Under the pieces are notes generated by a model. The model did not search any database, was not told the origin of the DNA, and worked only from the letters and a program-made list of their open reading frames with translations. DNA of 64,000 bases from JBOGOC01 sp050747525 (lineage in GTDB: Bacteria; Acidobacteriota; Polarisedimenticolia; JACPZX01; DASXTC01). Where the stretch lies: the NCBI GenBank assembly GCA_050747525.1, contig JBOGOC010000091.1, positions 1 through 64,000 of the forward strand, read 5' to 3'. Position numbers and translations under genes: made by a program. Positions within the stretch are counted from its first letter, which is position 1; every line of letters starts with the position of its first letter. Of the stretch, positions 45,622 to 54,506 are shown in pieces.

Positions 45622-48600
45622 ATGCGAGCCGGCCCTCAATTGATCAGGATCATGCGTCGAATGGTACGAGAACACGGAGAAGGGACTGGAACAGGGGAAG
45701 TAGTCCTGCAACCCCGGTCCCTCCCCGTCGTTCCGTTGATGCGAAGGAAACCAATGGGCCATAGAAGAGGTACTGTCATCTCAGCGGTTATGTTGGTCGC
45801 CCCATGCATGCTAGGCACGATGCTCGGAATCCAAGCGTCGCTGGAAGAGAAGGAATTCATGACGTCTGAACTGAGCGTTGCGACAAGCACCGTTCCGCTC
45901 GAAGAAGTGCTCCGTGACCTTGTCAACGCCTCCGACTGGCACGTCTTTCGGGCAAAACGCTGGGGCACCTCAGATGTCGCACTTGACCGACGTTCCGGAC
46001 TCCCTGCCGCGATGACTCTCCGATTCCCCATCATTCCTGGAAAGGGCGTTGGAAATCGTGTGACGCTTGAATACCTCTCGGATCAATTGCATCGCGATGT
46101 GGAGGAGGTGACGCCGGACGTCGTGGTGGATCAGGTGAGGGCGTATGTTCGGCAGCATCACGAGCTCTTCGGGATCGATCTTCATCAACTCGGTCCCGGC
46201 GAAGCAGTCCGGCGGGTTGACTATCTCTGGGAGGTGAGCTTCCCACAGCAAGTCGATGGAATACCAGTAAGGGGAGCCCATCTGCTGGCCACCATCAGCC
46301 ACGGCAATCTGATTTCACTGGGAGCCCGTCGATGGGGCAATGCACACATTGGCACGAGTCCCAGCATCACCGAAGCGGAAGCCGTAACGGAGGTCTCCGA
46401 ATACATCGGAGGGCTGGGGGCGGTGGACGTTGTCTCGCAGGGGCCAACCCTCGAGATTCTGGTCACAGAGTCAACGAAGAGCTCCCGAGGGAGTCGTCCA
46501 TCGATATTTTCTGGTTACGCTCACAAGCTAGCCTGGTCGCTGGTTGTCTCAGGCAGAGGCGACCATGAAGGCACATGGGAGGCCCTCGTTGATGCCCGCA
46601 ATGGAGAGATGCTCGGCTTTGTTTCCTTGAGCTTCCACGCGAGGAAGAAGATCACCGGAGGTGTGTATCCGATTCTCGGAGTGGACGGGCAATCCGTGCT
46701 TCCGATGCCCTGGGCGGACACTGGTCTCGAGTCGCCCCTAGACTACGTCAATGGCGCAGGCGTGGTCGATTCGACGAGCGCGCTCACGACACATCTGAAC
46801 GGGAAATACGTGTCGATCACAGATTCCTGTGGAACCATCTCCGACTCGGCCTCAACAGGCAATCTTGACCTAGGCGCCACCCAGAACTTGCCTAACGAGT
46901 GCATTGTTCCAGCGGGCCGAACCAGCACAGAATCGGCTCGAACGGTTTTCTACGAGATGAACAGGATGAATGAGATCGCCAGAGGATGGCTGCCACAGGG
47001 CGACGCTGCGGACACGTGGATTCGGACTCAGCGGCGAGCCCTCGTCAACCAGGCGGACACACCATGTTCCGCCTTCTATCTCCGAGACCCTAATGGCGGT
47101 GACCGTCTGAAGTTCAATCTCCTTGACTCGAGCGGAGTGTTGGAAGATTGGCCATGCCGGTCTCCCGGAGAGAGCGCCGCCACCATCGACCACGAATGGG
47201 GGCATGGACTGGACGATCATGATGGTAGCCTCATCACTGCAACCTCAACGGAAGCAACTGCAGATATTGCAGCGATGTACAGGCAGGAGCGTTCGTGCAT
47301 CGGCATAGGTGTTCGCACGAACAAGCACCAGTTTGACATCAATGGAGTGTGTGGACAAGCACCCTTTGGCTTTAACTCCGTCGAGAGCCATGAGTATCCC
47401 TCTTCAGATGCCGGCGGGAGTTGGCTCTACTGCACCACAGAGTGCTCAGGCCCGCGGGATGCCGACTGGGAGAAGCATGCTTATCTCGACGTCGCGTCCG
47501 GTCAACCAGAGCAAGGGAAGGTCAACGCGCCTGTGACTCCCAGCCTTGTGTGCGAGATGTGCCGCACAATGGTCGGCGGTAATCCTCACCATTGGGACAA
47601 TCCTTACTGCGGTACGATGCCAGTGCGTCAGGCGGCATGGGATTTCGTCGCGCGAGACCTTCAGTCGCCGGCCGACCCTAACGACCAGAGCTACGACTCG
47701 AGGACGGCTTTCATTATCGCAAACAGACTGTTCTACCAGGCTGGGCGCTACGTCCAGGACTGGTATCCAAATTCCTTGGGCGACTACGAGAACTGCGACG
47801 ACCCGGAATGGACACCACCCAACGGCTGTGCTGACACGAGCGGGTACAAGCGGTGGCTCTACTACGACGATGATGACGGTGATCCGAGTAACGGGACACC
47901 TCACATGAAGGCGATCTACAACGCTTTCAATCGTCATGGGATTGCATGCTCGACGCCGACTCCTGTCAACAGCGGGTGCTCGCAGGCACCTTCGGTAGCG
48001 CCAAGTGTGTCCCTGACCAAGAACTGCGGGCAGGTCAACGTGTCTTGGAATTCTGTGACGAGTGCCGAGAAGTACTGGGTGTTCCGCGGAGAAGGAACGG
48101 ATGGTTGCAGCCTGGGAATGGCGAGGATTGCGCAGCCAACCGGCACATCCTATGCCGACATCGAGGTCGCAGACGGACAGCAGCAGTATTGCTATTCCGT
48201 CGTGGCAGCCGGAAACTCGGAAGCGTGCTTCGGTGCCGCCAGTTCATGCGTCTGCATCACTCCCACGAACAGCGACAGCGATTCGTTAGGGGATGCCTGC
48301 GACAACTGCCCCGTTGTGGACAACGAGAGCCAAGGTGATGAAGACGAAGATGGATATGGCGACAGTTGCGACAACTGTCCCTGGATGGCGAGCCCCGACC
48401 AGTTGGATGGCGACCAAGATGGGAGAGGCAACCCCTGCGACAATTGTACGTTCGATTACAACCCGAATCAGGCAGATGGGGACAGCGACGGGACTGGCGA
48501 CGCCTGCGATACCTGTCCAACCGTCTACAATCCGACTCAGGAATACGTAGAGACTCCTTCTGTGCAGGTCGTCTCACCGAACGGCGGCGAAACGCTCCTA

Positions 48601-48861
48601 ATCGGTGGGAACGTCACCCTGCAATGGACAGCGACCGACGTATGTGGAGGCGTCAGTTCGGTGGATCTCCTACTGTCACGAACAGGGCCGTCCGGATCCT
48701 TCGAGACGATTGTTGCCGGAATCCCGAATACAGGGACATATGTCTGGACGGTGACGACTCCTAAGTCGAGCAACGCCTTCCTCAAAGTTATCGCGCATGA
48801 TGCGGGATGGAATTCGGGATCTGACTTGAGCAACCAGGCGTTCGGAATTGATCGCCACTGA
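45622..48861 (+). CDS. Secreted thermolysin/fungalysin-like metalloprotease with TSP3 repeats
   Basis: 1079 residues. AGGAGG (45611-45616) lies 5 bases before the ATG at 45622; the hydrophobic signal (ISAVMLVAPCMLGTMLGIQA) then sits after a ~50-residue basic lead, so internal ATGs at 45739 or 45754 are possible. An FTP-like propeptide (RYVRQHHELFGID-like) is followed by the protease domain with zinc motif H524-E525-W526-G527-H528 and later TEATADI. An Fn3-like domain follows, then four calcium-binding thrombospondin type 3 repeats at about 880-975 (DGDSDGTGDACDTCP), and a C-terminal beta-sandwich (VVSPNGGETLLIGGNVTLQW). It probably digests extracellular protein. Confidence 0.88.
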   Translation: MRAGPQLIRIMRRMVREHGEGTGTGEVVLQPRSLPVVPLMRRKPMGHRRGTVISAVMLVAPCMLGTMLGIQASLEEKEFMTSELSVATSTVPLEEVLRDLVNASDWHVFRAKRWGTSDVALDRRSGLPAAMTLRFPIIPGKGVGNRVTLEYLSDQLHRDVEEVTPDVVVDQVRAYVRQHHELFGIDLHQLGPGEAVRRVDYLWEVSFPQQVDGIPVRGAHLLATISHGNLISLGARRWGNAHIGTSPSITEAEAVTEVSEYIGGLGAVDVVSQGPTLEILVTESTKSSRGSRPSIFSGYAHKLAWSLVVSGRGDHEGTWEALVDARNGEMLGFVSLSFHARKKITGGVYPILGVDGQSVLPMPWADTGLESPLDYVNGAGVVDSTSALTTHLNGKYVSITDSCGTISDSASTGNLDLGATQNLPNECIVPAGRTSTESARTVFYEMNRMNEIARGWLPQGDAADTWIRTQRRALVNQADTPCSAFYLRDPNGGDRLKFNLLDSSGVLEDWPCRSPGESAATIDHEWGHGLDDHDGSLITATSTEATADIAAMYRQERSCIGIGVRTNKHQFDINGVCGQAPFGFNSVESHEYPSSDAGGSWLYCTTECSGPRDADWEKHAYLDVASGQPEQGKVNAPVTPSLVCEMCRTMVGGNPHHWDNPYCGTMPVRQAAWDFVARDLQSPADPNDQSYDSRTAFIIANRLFYQAGRYVQDWYPNSLGDYENCDDPEWTPPNGCADTSGYKRWLYYDDDDGDPSNGTPHMKAIYNAFNRHGIACSTPTPVNSGCSQAPSVAPSVSLTKNCGQVNVSWNSVTSAEKYWVFRGEGTDGCSLGMARIAQPTGTSYADIEVADGQQQYCYSVVAAGNSEACFGAASSCVCITPTNSDSDSLGDACDNCPVVDNESQGDEDEDGYGDSCDNCPWMASPDQLDGDQDGRGNPCDNCTFDYNPNQADGDSDGTGDACDTCPTVYNPTQEYVETPSVQVVSPNGGETLLIGGNVTLQWTATDVCGGVSSVDLLLSRTGPSGSFETIVAGIPNTGTYVWTVTTPKSSNAFLKVIAHDAGWNSGSDLSNQAFGIDRH

Positions 48862-48877
48862 GCGAAGCAAATGGACT

Positions 48878-48954
48878 CTCGTAACTCCGATCACCTGGTG
48901 TCCAGGTGGATGATGGTACGAGATGCAGGCTGACTCGTAACTCCGATCACCTGG
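48878..48954 (+). repeat. Two 21-base direct repeats
   Basis: Identical 21-base copies at 48878-48898 and 48934-48954 (CTCGTAACTCCGATCACCTG plus G), 56 bases apart start to start. The first copy's end forms a hairpin, CACCTGG / CCAGGTG at 48892-48908 with a 3-base loop. Only two copies, so not a CRISPR array. Could be a local duplication or a protein-binding pair. Confidence 0.7.
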
Positions 48955-49001
48955 GGAGCCACAGCTTCCTAGCCACGAGCCATCGTGGTGATGATACCGA
49001 G

Positions 49002-49035
49002 CCCCGGTCGGCAAACCGATCGGGGTTCGTTGTTT
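49002..49035 (+). terminator. Intrinsic terminator after the protease gene
   Basis: CCCCGGTCGG (49002-49011), loop CAAA, CCGATCGGGG (49016-49025): ten pairs with one wobble, followed by TTCGTTGTTT. The G-C-rich stem plus T-rich tail fits a Rho-independent terminator 140 bases past the protease stop. Confidence 0.75.
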
Positions 49036-49135
49036 AGAGGCGCGGGGGGCGCGGACTTCGGCGTCTTGACACCACGTGCTGGACGGCTCTCTACCTAACG
49101 CTAAGAGGCATCCGACCGGCCTAGAGACTGGCCTT

Positions 49136-49188
49136 CCCCTGGCAGGATAGTCTCCCTCCGCCGGGCTATAATGCCCGCCTGCCAGGGG
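49136..49188 (+). promoter_or_regulatory. TATAAT element enclosed by an 11-bp inverted repeat
   Basis: A perfect -10 hexamer TATAAT at 49167-49172 has no good -35. It lies between CCCCTGGCAGG (49136-49146) and its exact complement CCTGCCAGGGG (49178-49188). The gene at 49253 is downstream. The arrangement suggests an operator bound by a dimeric protein, or a cruciform, controlling this promoter. Confidence 0.45.
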
Positions 49189-49252
49189 GAAAGCGCCAGG
49201 GGCGCACCTGCGCCCACGATCCGGCGCGCGGCCCCGGCGAACAGGAGAAGGC

Positions 49253-50179
49253 ATGAGGCGTCTGATCGTCGTGAGTCTTGTCGTCGCCGGCGCCGTGGCG
49301 CCGGGTCTTTCCACCTGGGCGGCCCCCCAGTCCCAGACTGCCCCCTCCGGGGCCCCCGCCGCCGCGCCGCCGCCTCCGGCCGCGCCCGCGCCCACCGCGT
49401 TCGACCCGTCGAAGTCCGACGAGAAGGCGATCGCCGTCGTGGACCAGGTGGTGGCGGCCATGGGAGGGTGGCCCACCTGGAACAACATGCGCTACGTCAA
49501 GCTGACCTTCGTGGTGCAGCAGGGGGACAAGCGCCTCGCCTCGCGCGTCCACTACTGGGACAAGCATGGCCGCCGCTCGCGCATGGAAGGGGAGACGCGC
49601 GAGAAGAAGCCGATCATCGCCGCCGTGGACCATGCGACCAAGGAAGGGCAGGTTTCCGTGGACGGCCAGCTTCTCTTCGCCGAAGACGCCAAGAAGTACC
49701 TGACCATGGCCAACGACACCCTGATCAATGACACCTACTGGCTCTTCATGCCTTTCAAGCTGAAGGACCCGGGGGTGCGGCTGCGCTACGAGGGGGGCGT
49801 CCCCGAGGGCAAGCCGGTCTACGACAAGGTCATGGTCTCCTTCGACGAAGGCATCGGCCTCACCTCGAAGGATCGCTACTGGCTCTACGTGAACAAGCAG
49901 ACCCACCTGATCGAGCGCTGGTCCTACGTGCTGCAGGGACAGGGCCAGTCGGCCTCCCCCACGGCATGGCAATGGGAGGACTGGACCACGGTGGGCGGGC
50001 TGAAGGTCTCCACGCGGCGCACGCAGGATGGCGGCGAGGTGGAGATCAAGCTGGAGAACGTGCAGGTCTTCGACACGCTCCCCGATACGGTCTTCACGTC
50101 GGTCGGCCCGGTGGAGGGGATCACGACCCCGCCGGCCGCCGCGTCCGCTCCTTCGGCGGAGAAACCGGTCGCCCCCTGA
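49253..50179 (+). CDS. Secreted DUF6503-like protein
   Basis: 308 residues. A signal peptide (LIVVSLVVAGAVAPGLSTWA) is followed by an Ala/Pro-rich linker of about 30 residues and then a lipoprotein-carrier-like beta domain. The phrases AMGGWPTWNNMRYVKLTF, VHYWDKHGRRSRME and NDTYWLFMPFKLKDPGV are those of the DUF6503 family (a LolA/LolB-like half-barrel), whose function is not known. Binding of a hydrophobic ligand in the periplasm is inferred. AGGAGAAGG lies just before the ATG. Its stop overlaps the next gene's probable CTG start. Confidence 0.82.
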   Translation: MRRLIVVSLVVAGAVAPGLSTWAAPQSQTAPSGAPAAAPPPPAAPAPTAFDPSKSDEKAIAVVDQVVAAMGGWPTWNNMRYVKLTFVVQQGDKRLASRVHYWDKHGRRSRMEGETREKKPIIAAVDHATKEGQVSVDGQLLFAEDAKKYLTMANDTLINDTYWLFMPFKLKDPGVRLRYEGGVPEGKPVYDKVMVSFDEGIGLTSKDRYWLYVNKQTHLIERWSYVLQGQGQSASPTAWQWEDWTTVGGLKVSTRRTQDGGEVEIKLENVQVFDTLPDTVFTSVGPVEGITTPPAAASAPSAEKPVAP

Positions 50180-50727
50180 GCGAGCTGAAGATCCGCCCGC
50201 TCGAGGCGGGCGACATTCCGGCGATCGTCCGCTACTGGACGGAAGCGGGCCCGGCGGACCTGGATCGCATGGGGGTCGACCCCGCGCGGGTGCCGGCTGC
50301 CGAAGCGATGGCCGCCGCCCTCGAGCAGGTCATCGCGATACCCGACGACCAGGCCCGCACCGCGTACATGATCTGGCTGGTGGACGGCCGCGCGATCGGG
50401 TATTCGGGCCTCAAGAATATCCGGCACGGTCACGGCGGCGAGATCCACCTGCACATGTGGGAGGCCGCGGCCCGCGGGCAGGGGCACGGCGGCCGCCTGT
50501 TCGCGCTGTCGGCGCTCGCTTTCTACGAGCGCTTCCGGCTGCGCGAGATCATCTGCGAGCCGAAGGCCGACAACGTGATGCCGAACCGCATGCTCGCCAA
50601 GGCCGGGTTCCCGCTCGTCGGATCTCGCATCGGCGCCTCGTCGGAGCTCAGCACGGAGAGCCTTCTGAACATCTACGCGATCCCGCGCGAGATCGCTCGG
50701 CGGGTGGCGGACGGCGGCGGTCAGTGA
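50176..50727 (+). CDS. GNAT-family acetyltransferase, probable CTG start
   Basis: 183 residues. It has the GNAT fold: beta-1 LKIRPLEAGDIPAIVRYW, YSGLKNI, then acetyl-CoA loop AAARGQGHGGRLFALSAL (R/Q-x-x-G-x-G/A pattern), ending with the NVMPNRMLAKAGF helix. No ATG, GTG or TTG precedes beta-1 in this frame; the only candidate is CTG at 50176, whose CTGA overlaps the upstream stop as an ATGA would. Translation by coupling from the DUF6503 gene is therefore likely. A start at the ATG near 50269 would destroy the fold. Substrate unknown. The 3' end overlaps the DHS-like gene by 7 bases. Confidence 0.75.
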   Translation: MSELKIRPLEAGDIPAIVRYWTEAGPADLDRMGVDPARVPAAEAMAAALEQVIAIPDDQARTAYMIWLVDGRAIGYSGLKNIRHGHGGEIHLHMWEAAARGQGHGGRLFALSALAFYERFRLREIICEPKADNVMPNRMLAKAGFPLVGSRIGASSELSTESLLNIYAIPREIARRVADGGGQ

Positions 50728-51875
50728 CGCTTGTGGCCTGACGTGCCGCGCTCGCTGCGCTTGCCGGCACGCTCCTGCTTCATGTAGACGCCGGTCATGT
50801 CGTCCATCAGGCGGTCGATCGATCCGTAGAGCCGCTTGAGCGGGCGCGGGCGGCAGCGCGTCAGCACGTACGAGGCGACCAGGGGAAAGACCAGCGTCGT
50901 GTCCGCGTAGCACACCACGCTGTCGGGCAGCTTGTCGGGGTCCACCTTCCCCCACGAGACCGCCTCGGACGGCGTGGCGCCCGACAGGCCCCCGGTGTCG
51001 GGGCGCGCGTCGGTGATCTGCACGAAGAAGTCGTGCCCCCGCACGTCCAGCCCCAGCACTTCCTGGAGCTGCGGCTCGGTCTGGAGGATGAAGTTCTTGG
51101 GGCTCCCCCCTCCCAGGATCAGCACCGCGCTGGCCCCCCGCTTCTTGGCCCGGTAGACGATGGCCGCCGTCTCGTTCACGTCGCGCGAGACGTCGATCTC
51201 CAGGCCTCCTCCCACCAGTCGGCGGGCGGCCACGTTCATCCCGATGGTGCTGTCGCCCGGCGACGACGTGTAGATGGGGACCTGGCACCGGTAGGACGCA
51301 CCCAGCAGGGTCTGGCCCCGGCGGCCGAACTGCTTCTCGGCGCGGTCCACGTACCGGCCCAGCAGGTGATGCAGCTCGGAGGTGGCCATCTTCTTCTGGA
51401 ACTCGGGCCGGTCGATGACCGAGTAGACGAAGCGGTCGGATTCCAGCAGCACGTCCAGATCGAAGGTGATGTCGTAGATCCGGATGATGCGCCGCTTGAA
51501 CAGCTCCACGTCGTCGGCGAACGGCGTGCTGCGAAACAGGTCGAACCCCAGGCCGAAGTGGGTGTCGTGGTACAGGTTCGCCCCGGTGCTGACGATGTAG
51601 TCGATGAACCCCTTCTCGATGAGCGGGATGAGCGCCGAGGCCATCCCCGCCGGGATCATGGCGCCCGACAGCGACAGGCCCACCGTCACGTTGGGCCGCA
51701 GGATCTTCTTGTGCAGGAGGTGGCAGATCTCCCACACGCGGGCGGCGTTGTAGGCGTTGAAGTGGCGGTCCACCAGGTCGGCGGCCATCTCGCCTCCGCG
51801 CAGGGGGCGCACCTGGATGCGGCCCCGGCCCATGGCGCGCGCTCCGTGGTGCCGGCCTTTGTGTGCTCTTGCCAT
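50721..51875 (-). CDS. Deoxyhypusine synthase-like enzyme
   Basis: 384 residues from the ATG at 51875, which has GGAGG 5 bases upstream; the frame opens further up without a ribosome site. It matches deoxyhypusine synthase over most of its length: LSGAMIPAGM, STGANLYHD, PIYTSSPGDSTIGMN, AVLILGGGSPKNFILQ, and the active-site lysine K310 in EAVSWGKV followed by YADTTLVFPLVASY. Eukaryotic and archaeal enzymes modify eIF5A with spermidine; bacteria lack eIF5A, and homologues are thought to make polyamines such as homospermidine. A polyamine role is inferred and would fit the spermidine-synthase-like gene at 11702. A basic, His-rich C-terminal tail (KRSERGTSGHKRH) is unusual. Confidence 0.85.
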   Translation of the reverse strand: MARAHKGRHHGARAMGRGRIQVRPLRGGEMAADLVDRHFNAYNAARVWEICHLLHKKILRPNVTVGLSLSGAMIPAGMASALIPLIEKGFIDYIVSTGANLYHDTHFGLGFDLFRSTPFADDVELFKRRIIRIYDITFDLDVLLESDRFVYSVIDRPEFQKKMATSELHHLLGRYVDRAEKQFGRRGQTLLGASYRCQVPIYTSSPGDSTIGMNVAARRLVGGGLEIDVSRDVNETAAIVYRAKKRGASAVLILGGGSPKNFILQTEPQLQEVLGLDVRGHDFFVQITDARPDTGGLSGATPSEAVSWGKVDPDKLPDSVVCYADTTLVFPLVASYVLTRCRPRPLKRLYGSIDRLMDDMTGVYMKQERAGKRSERGTSGHKRH

Positions 51876-51964
51876 CTGATCCTCCGACTGCGTGGCCTCA
51901 GCCTCACACGTTCCCCGGACACCCGTCCGGGAAACTCCTGCATGATAACCGCCCCGATGATCGG

Positions 51965-54427
51965 TTACAGGGAGCCGGCGAGTTCCTGAGGGAGGCAGGC
52001 AGAGGCGGAAGGAGGCCGCTCCACACCGTCGCTGGTACGGCCGTACGATCCTTCTCGGGAGAGATTGCGGGGGACGACGAGGTAGTAGGCGTCCGAGAAC
52101 GAGGGAGTCAGACTGATGGCGCGCGAGCCGCCCGTCGTGCACTGCACGGGCATGTGGCTCGACCAGATGCCGAGGCTCCCCTCGTACACGGTGTAGTCCT
52201 GATCGGTGCGCAGGCAGGACGGCCCCCATGACAGGTCCAGGACACCGGACGGCATCTCGACCGTCAGCGGGTTCTCGGGCGTCCAGCCCTCGCAGGGGAC
52301 CGAGCCGGCGCCGGGCGGATGCGTGGAGAGGCGCCGCACCCGGTTGTTCTGATTGTCCGCCACGTAAAGGCTGCCGTCGGGACCCAGAGCCAGGGCGTGA
52401 GGAGCATCGATCTGGGCAGCGGAGGCGGGCCCCGTGTCTCCTCCGAAGCCGGGCCCCGCGTCTCCCACCAGTGAGGTGATGATGCCGGTCGCCAGATCCA
52501 CCTGGCGGATACGGTCATTGTTCCGATCGGCGATGAACAGGTGCCCCGATGCGTCCACGGCGACGGAAAACGGCAGATTCAGGCGGGCCATCACGGCCGG
52601 ACCGCCATCGCCCCCGTACCCCGCCACACCGCTCCCCGCCACCGTGGTGATGATCCCGGTGGCGGCATCCACCCGGCGCACGCGATGGGCGCCGGGCTCC
52701 GCGATGAACAGATTGTCCGCGGGGTCGAAAGCCACCGCAAAGGGGGCACTGAGGTGCGCATCCGTGGCGGGCGCCCCGTCGCCGCCTGCGCCCCCGCCGG
52801 CGACGGTGGTGATGATCCCCGTGGCGGCCTCGACGCGCCGGACGCGCCCGTTTGCCGAATCGGCGATGAACAGGTTTCCCGCCGAGTCGAAGGCCATCCC
52901 CATGGGGCCATAAAGGGACGCCGACGTGGCCGGGCCGCCGTCTCCGGAGAAGTCTCCGACGCCGTTTCCCGCGTACGTGGTGATGATCCCCGTCGTCGCG
53001 TCCACCCTGCGGACACGGTGGGACACCCCGCACCCGATATCCCCTCCTGTCTCCGAGATGAAGAGGTTGCCGGTGGCGTCCACGGCGACTGCGGTGGCAA
53101 ACCTGACTCGGGCGGAAAGGGCCGGGGATCCATCGCCGCCGGTTCCGCCGCCCGCCACCACCTCAATGATCCCGGTCGCGGCCAGCACACGCCGGATCCG
53201 GTTGCCTGCGGCATCGGAAACGAACAGGTTCCCGGCCGGATCCATCGCCACGGCGTTGGGCCCGTTGAAGACCGCGCCGATCGCGGGGCCACCGTCACCG
53301 GCCGAGCCGGATACGCCGGCCAGGTGAGTGACCGCTCCGGTGGACACATCGACCTGGTAGATCCGGTTGCACATGGCAACGATGAGGTTGTCCTGAGCGT
53401 CGACCGCCACCTCTTCGGGAGAGCATGGAAGCACGAAACTGCTGATGTTTCCCGTGCCGCCATCCACACGCCGGATGCGCGCGTTGGATTGATCGGCGAT
53501 GAAGAGATTCCCATGGCTGTCGACGGCGAGTCCATAGGGAATGGTCAGGCTCGCCTCCGTGGCCTTGCCGCCATCACCGCTGAAACCGTAGGTTCCGTTG
53601 CCGGCCACGGTGGAGAGGATTCCGGTGGGGGAGACAAACCTGACGCGGGTGTCGCCGAGGAAACTGCCCTCACCGATGTAAAGGCTCCCCGCGCCATCCA
53701 CGGCGAAACTGTAGGGCCCCTTCAAGCTTGCCTCGGTCGCCGGTGTGCCATCGGGACTGTATCCCTCCAGGCCGTTGCCAGCCACGGTCTCGATGATTCC
53801 GGTCTGGGCGTCGATGCGACGCACCCTGTATCCGTCGGACACGTAGAGGTCGCCTGCGGGATTGAAGTGGAGGTCGCCGATCGACTCGAAGCCGGCCAGA
53901 ATCGCGGGCCCGCCGTCGCCGCCGAAGCCGGTCACACCTGTCCCGGCGAACGGACTCACGATGCCGGTGGCAGCGTCCACGCGCCGGATCCGGTTGTAGC
54001 CGGCCGTGTAGAGGCTTCCCTCTGCGTCCACGGCCAGGCCGCGCGCGAAATAGAACGAAGCCGCCAGCGCCGGGCCGCCGTCCCCCTTGTCCTCATCCCG
54101 GCCGTTTCCCGCCACGATGGTGAGCCGTCCAGCCGGGTCGACCCTTTCGATGTGGGTCAGCGACTGTCCGGGAAGTCCACCGAGCACCGTGCCGACAGGA
54201 CAGGCCCCAACAGCACCCAACCTCATCACAGGAACGTAGATGTTCCCCTGCCGGTCGAGGGTGACGGTGGGAGTCCAGTTCCCCAGGCTGGCCTGGGAGG
54301 CAGGAACGCGATCCGACCCGCCCCCCGCCACGGTGGTGATGTACAGCTCGCCGCTCGAGACGGCCGGGATCAGGGCGATCCCGCCGCAGAGCATCCACCG
54401 GGCGATCCGTTGTGGCCAGGGAGCCAT
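51965..54427 (-). CDS. Secreted 12-blade NHL-repeat protein
   Basis: 820 residues. A signal peptide (MLCGGIALIPAVSSG) is followed by twelve NHL-type blades, each with a G-N-L-F-I-A-D / R-I-R-R-V-D phrase (for example GNLFIADQSNARIRRVD) and a GDGGPA loop, enough for two six-blade propellers. Two blades (LYIGEG, LIVAMCN) are degenerate. The last ~100 residues form a separate module with DYTVYEGSL, PVQCT and YYLVVPR, ending CLP, which resembles the C-terminus of the protein at 1476-2372. NHL propellers bind protein, RNA or glycans; here export implies an extracytoplasmic binding role. ATG with AGAGG upstream. Confidence 0.88.
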   Translation of the reverse strand: MAPWPQRIARWMLCGGIALIPAVSSGELYITTVAGGGSDRVPASQASLGNWTPTVTLDRQGNIYVPVMRLGAVGACPVGTVLGGLPGQSLTHIERVDPAGRLTIVAGNGRDEDKGDGGPALAASFYFARGLAVDAEGSLYTAGYNRIRRVDAATGIVSPFAGTGVTGFGGDGGPAILAGFESIGDLHFNPAGDLYVSDGYRVRRIDAQTGIIETVAGNGLEGYSPDGTPATEASLKGPYSFAVDGAGSLYIGEGSFLGDTRVRFVSPTGILSTVAGNGTYGFSGDGGKATEASLTIPYGLAVDSHGNLFIADQSNARIRRVDGGTGNISSFVLPCSPEEVAVDAQDNLIVAMCNRIYQVDVSTGAVTHLAGVSGSAGDGGPAIGAVFNGPNAVAMDPAGNLFVSDAAGNRIRRVLAATGIIEVVAGGGTGGDGSPALSARVRFATAVAVDATGNLFISETGGDIGCGVSHRVRRVDATTGIITTYAGNGVGDFSGDGGPATSASLYGPMGMAFDSAGNLFIADSANGRVRRVEAATGIITTVAGGGAGGDGAPATDAHLSAPFAVAFDPADNLFIAEPGAHRVRRVDAATGIITTVAGSGVAGYGGDGGPAVMARLNLPFSVAVDASGHLFIADRNNDRIRQVDLATGIITSLVGDAGPGFGGDTGPASAAQIDAPHALALGPDGSLYVADNQNNRVRRLSTHPPGAGSVPCEGWTPENPLTVEMPSGVLDLSWGPSCLRTDQDYTVYEGSLGIWSSHMPVQCTTGGSRAISLTPSFSDAYYLVVPRNLSREGSYGRTSDGVERPPSASACLPQELAGSL

Positions 54428-54506
54428 ACGCGCCTCTTGTTGCCGGAAGCGTACGCAAGAAATGCGACTGGAGCAATGGACTTGTGGGCGAGCAGTCGTC
54501 TTGCGT

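Larger units (their letters stand above)
48862..49252. other. Gap of 391 bases with repeats, hairpins, a terminator and a promoter element
   Basis: No gene is supported. From left to right it holds two copies of a 21-base direct repeat, a 7-bp hairpin within the first copy, a strong intrinsic terminator (49002-49035), an 11-bp inverted repeat enclosing a TATAAT (49136-49188), and the ribosome site of the next gene (AGGAGAAGG). Confidence 0.6.

Noticed and set aside
48878..48954. Possible CRISPR
   Set aside because: Only two copies of the 21-mer and no further spaced repeats or cas genes.
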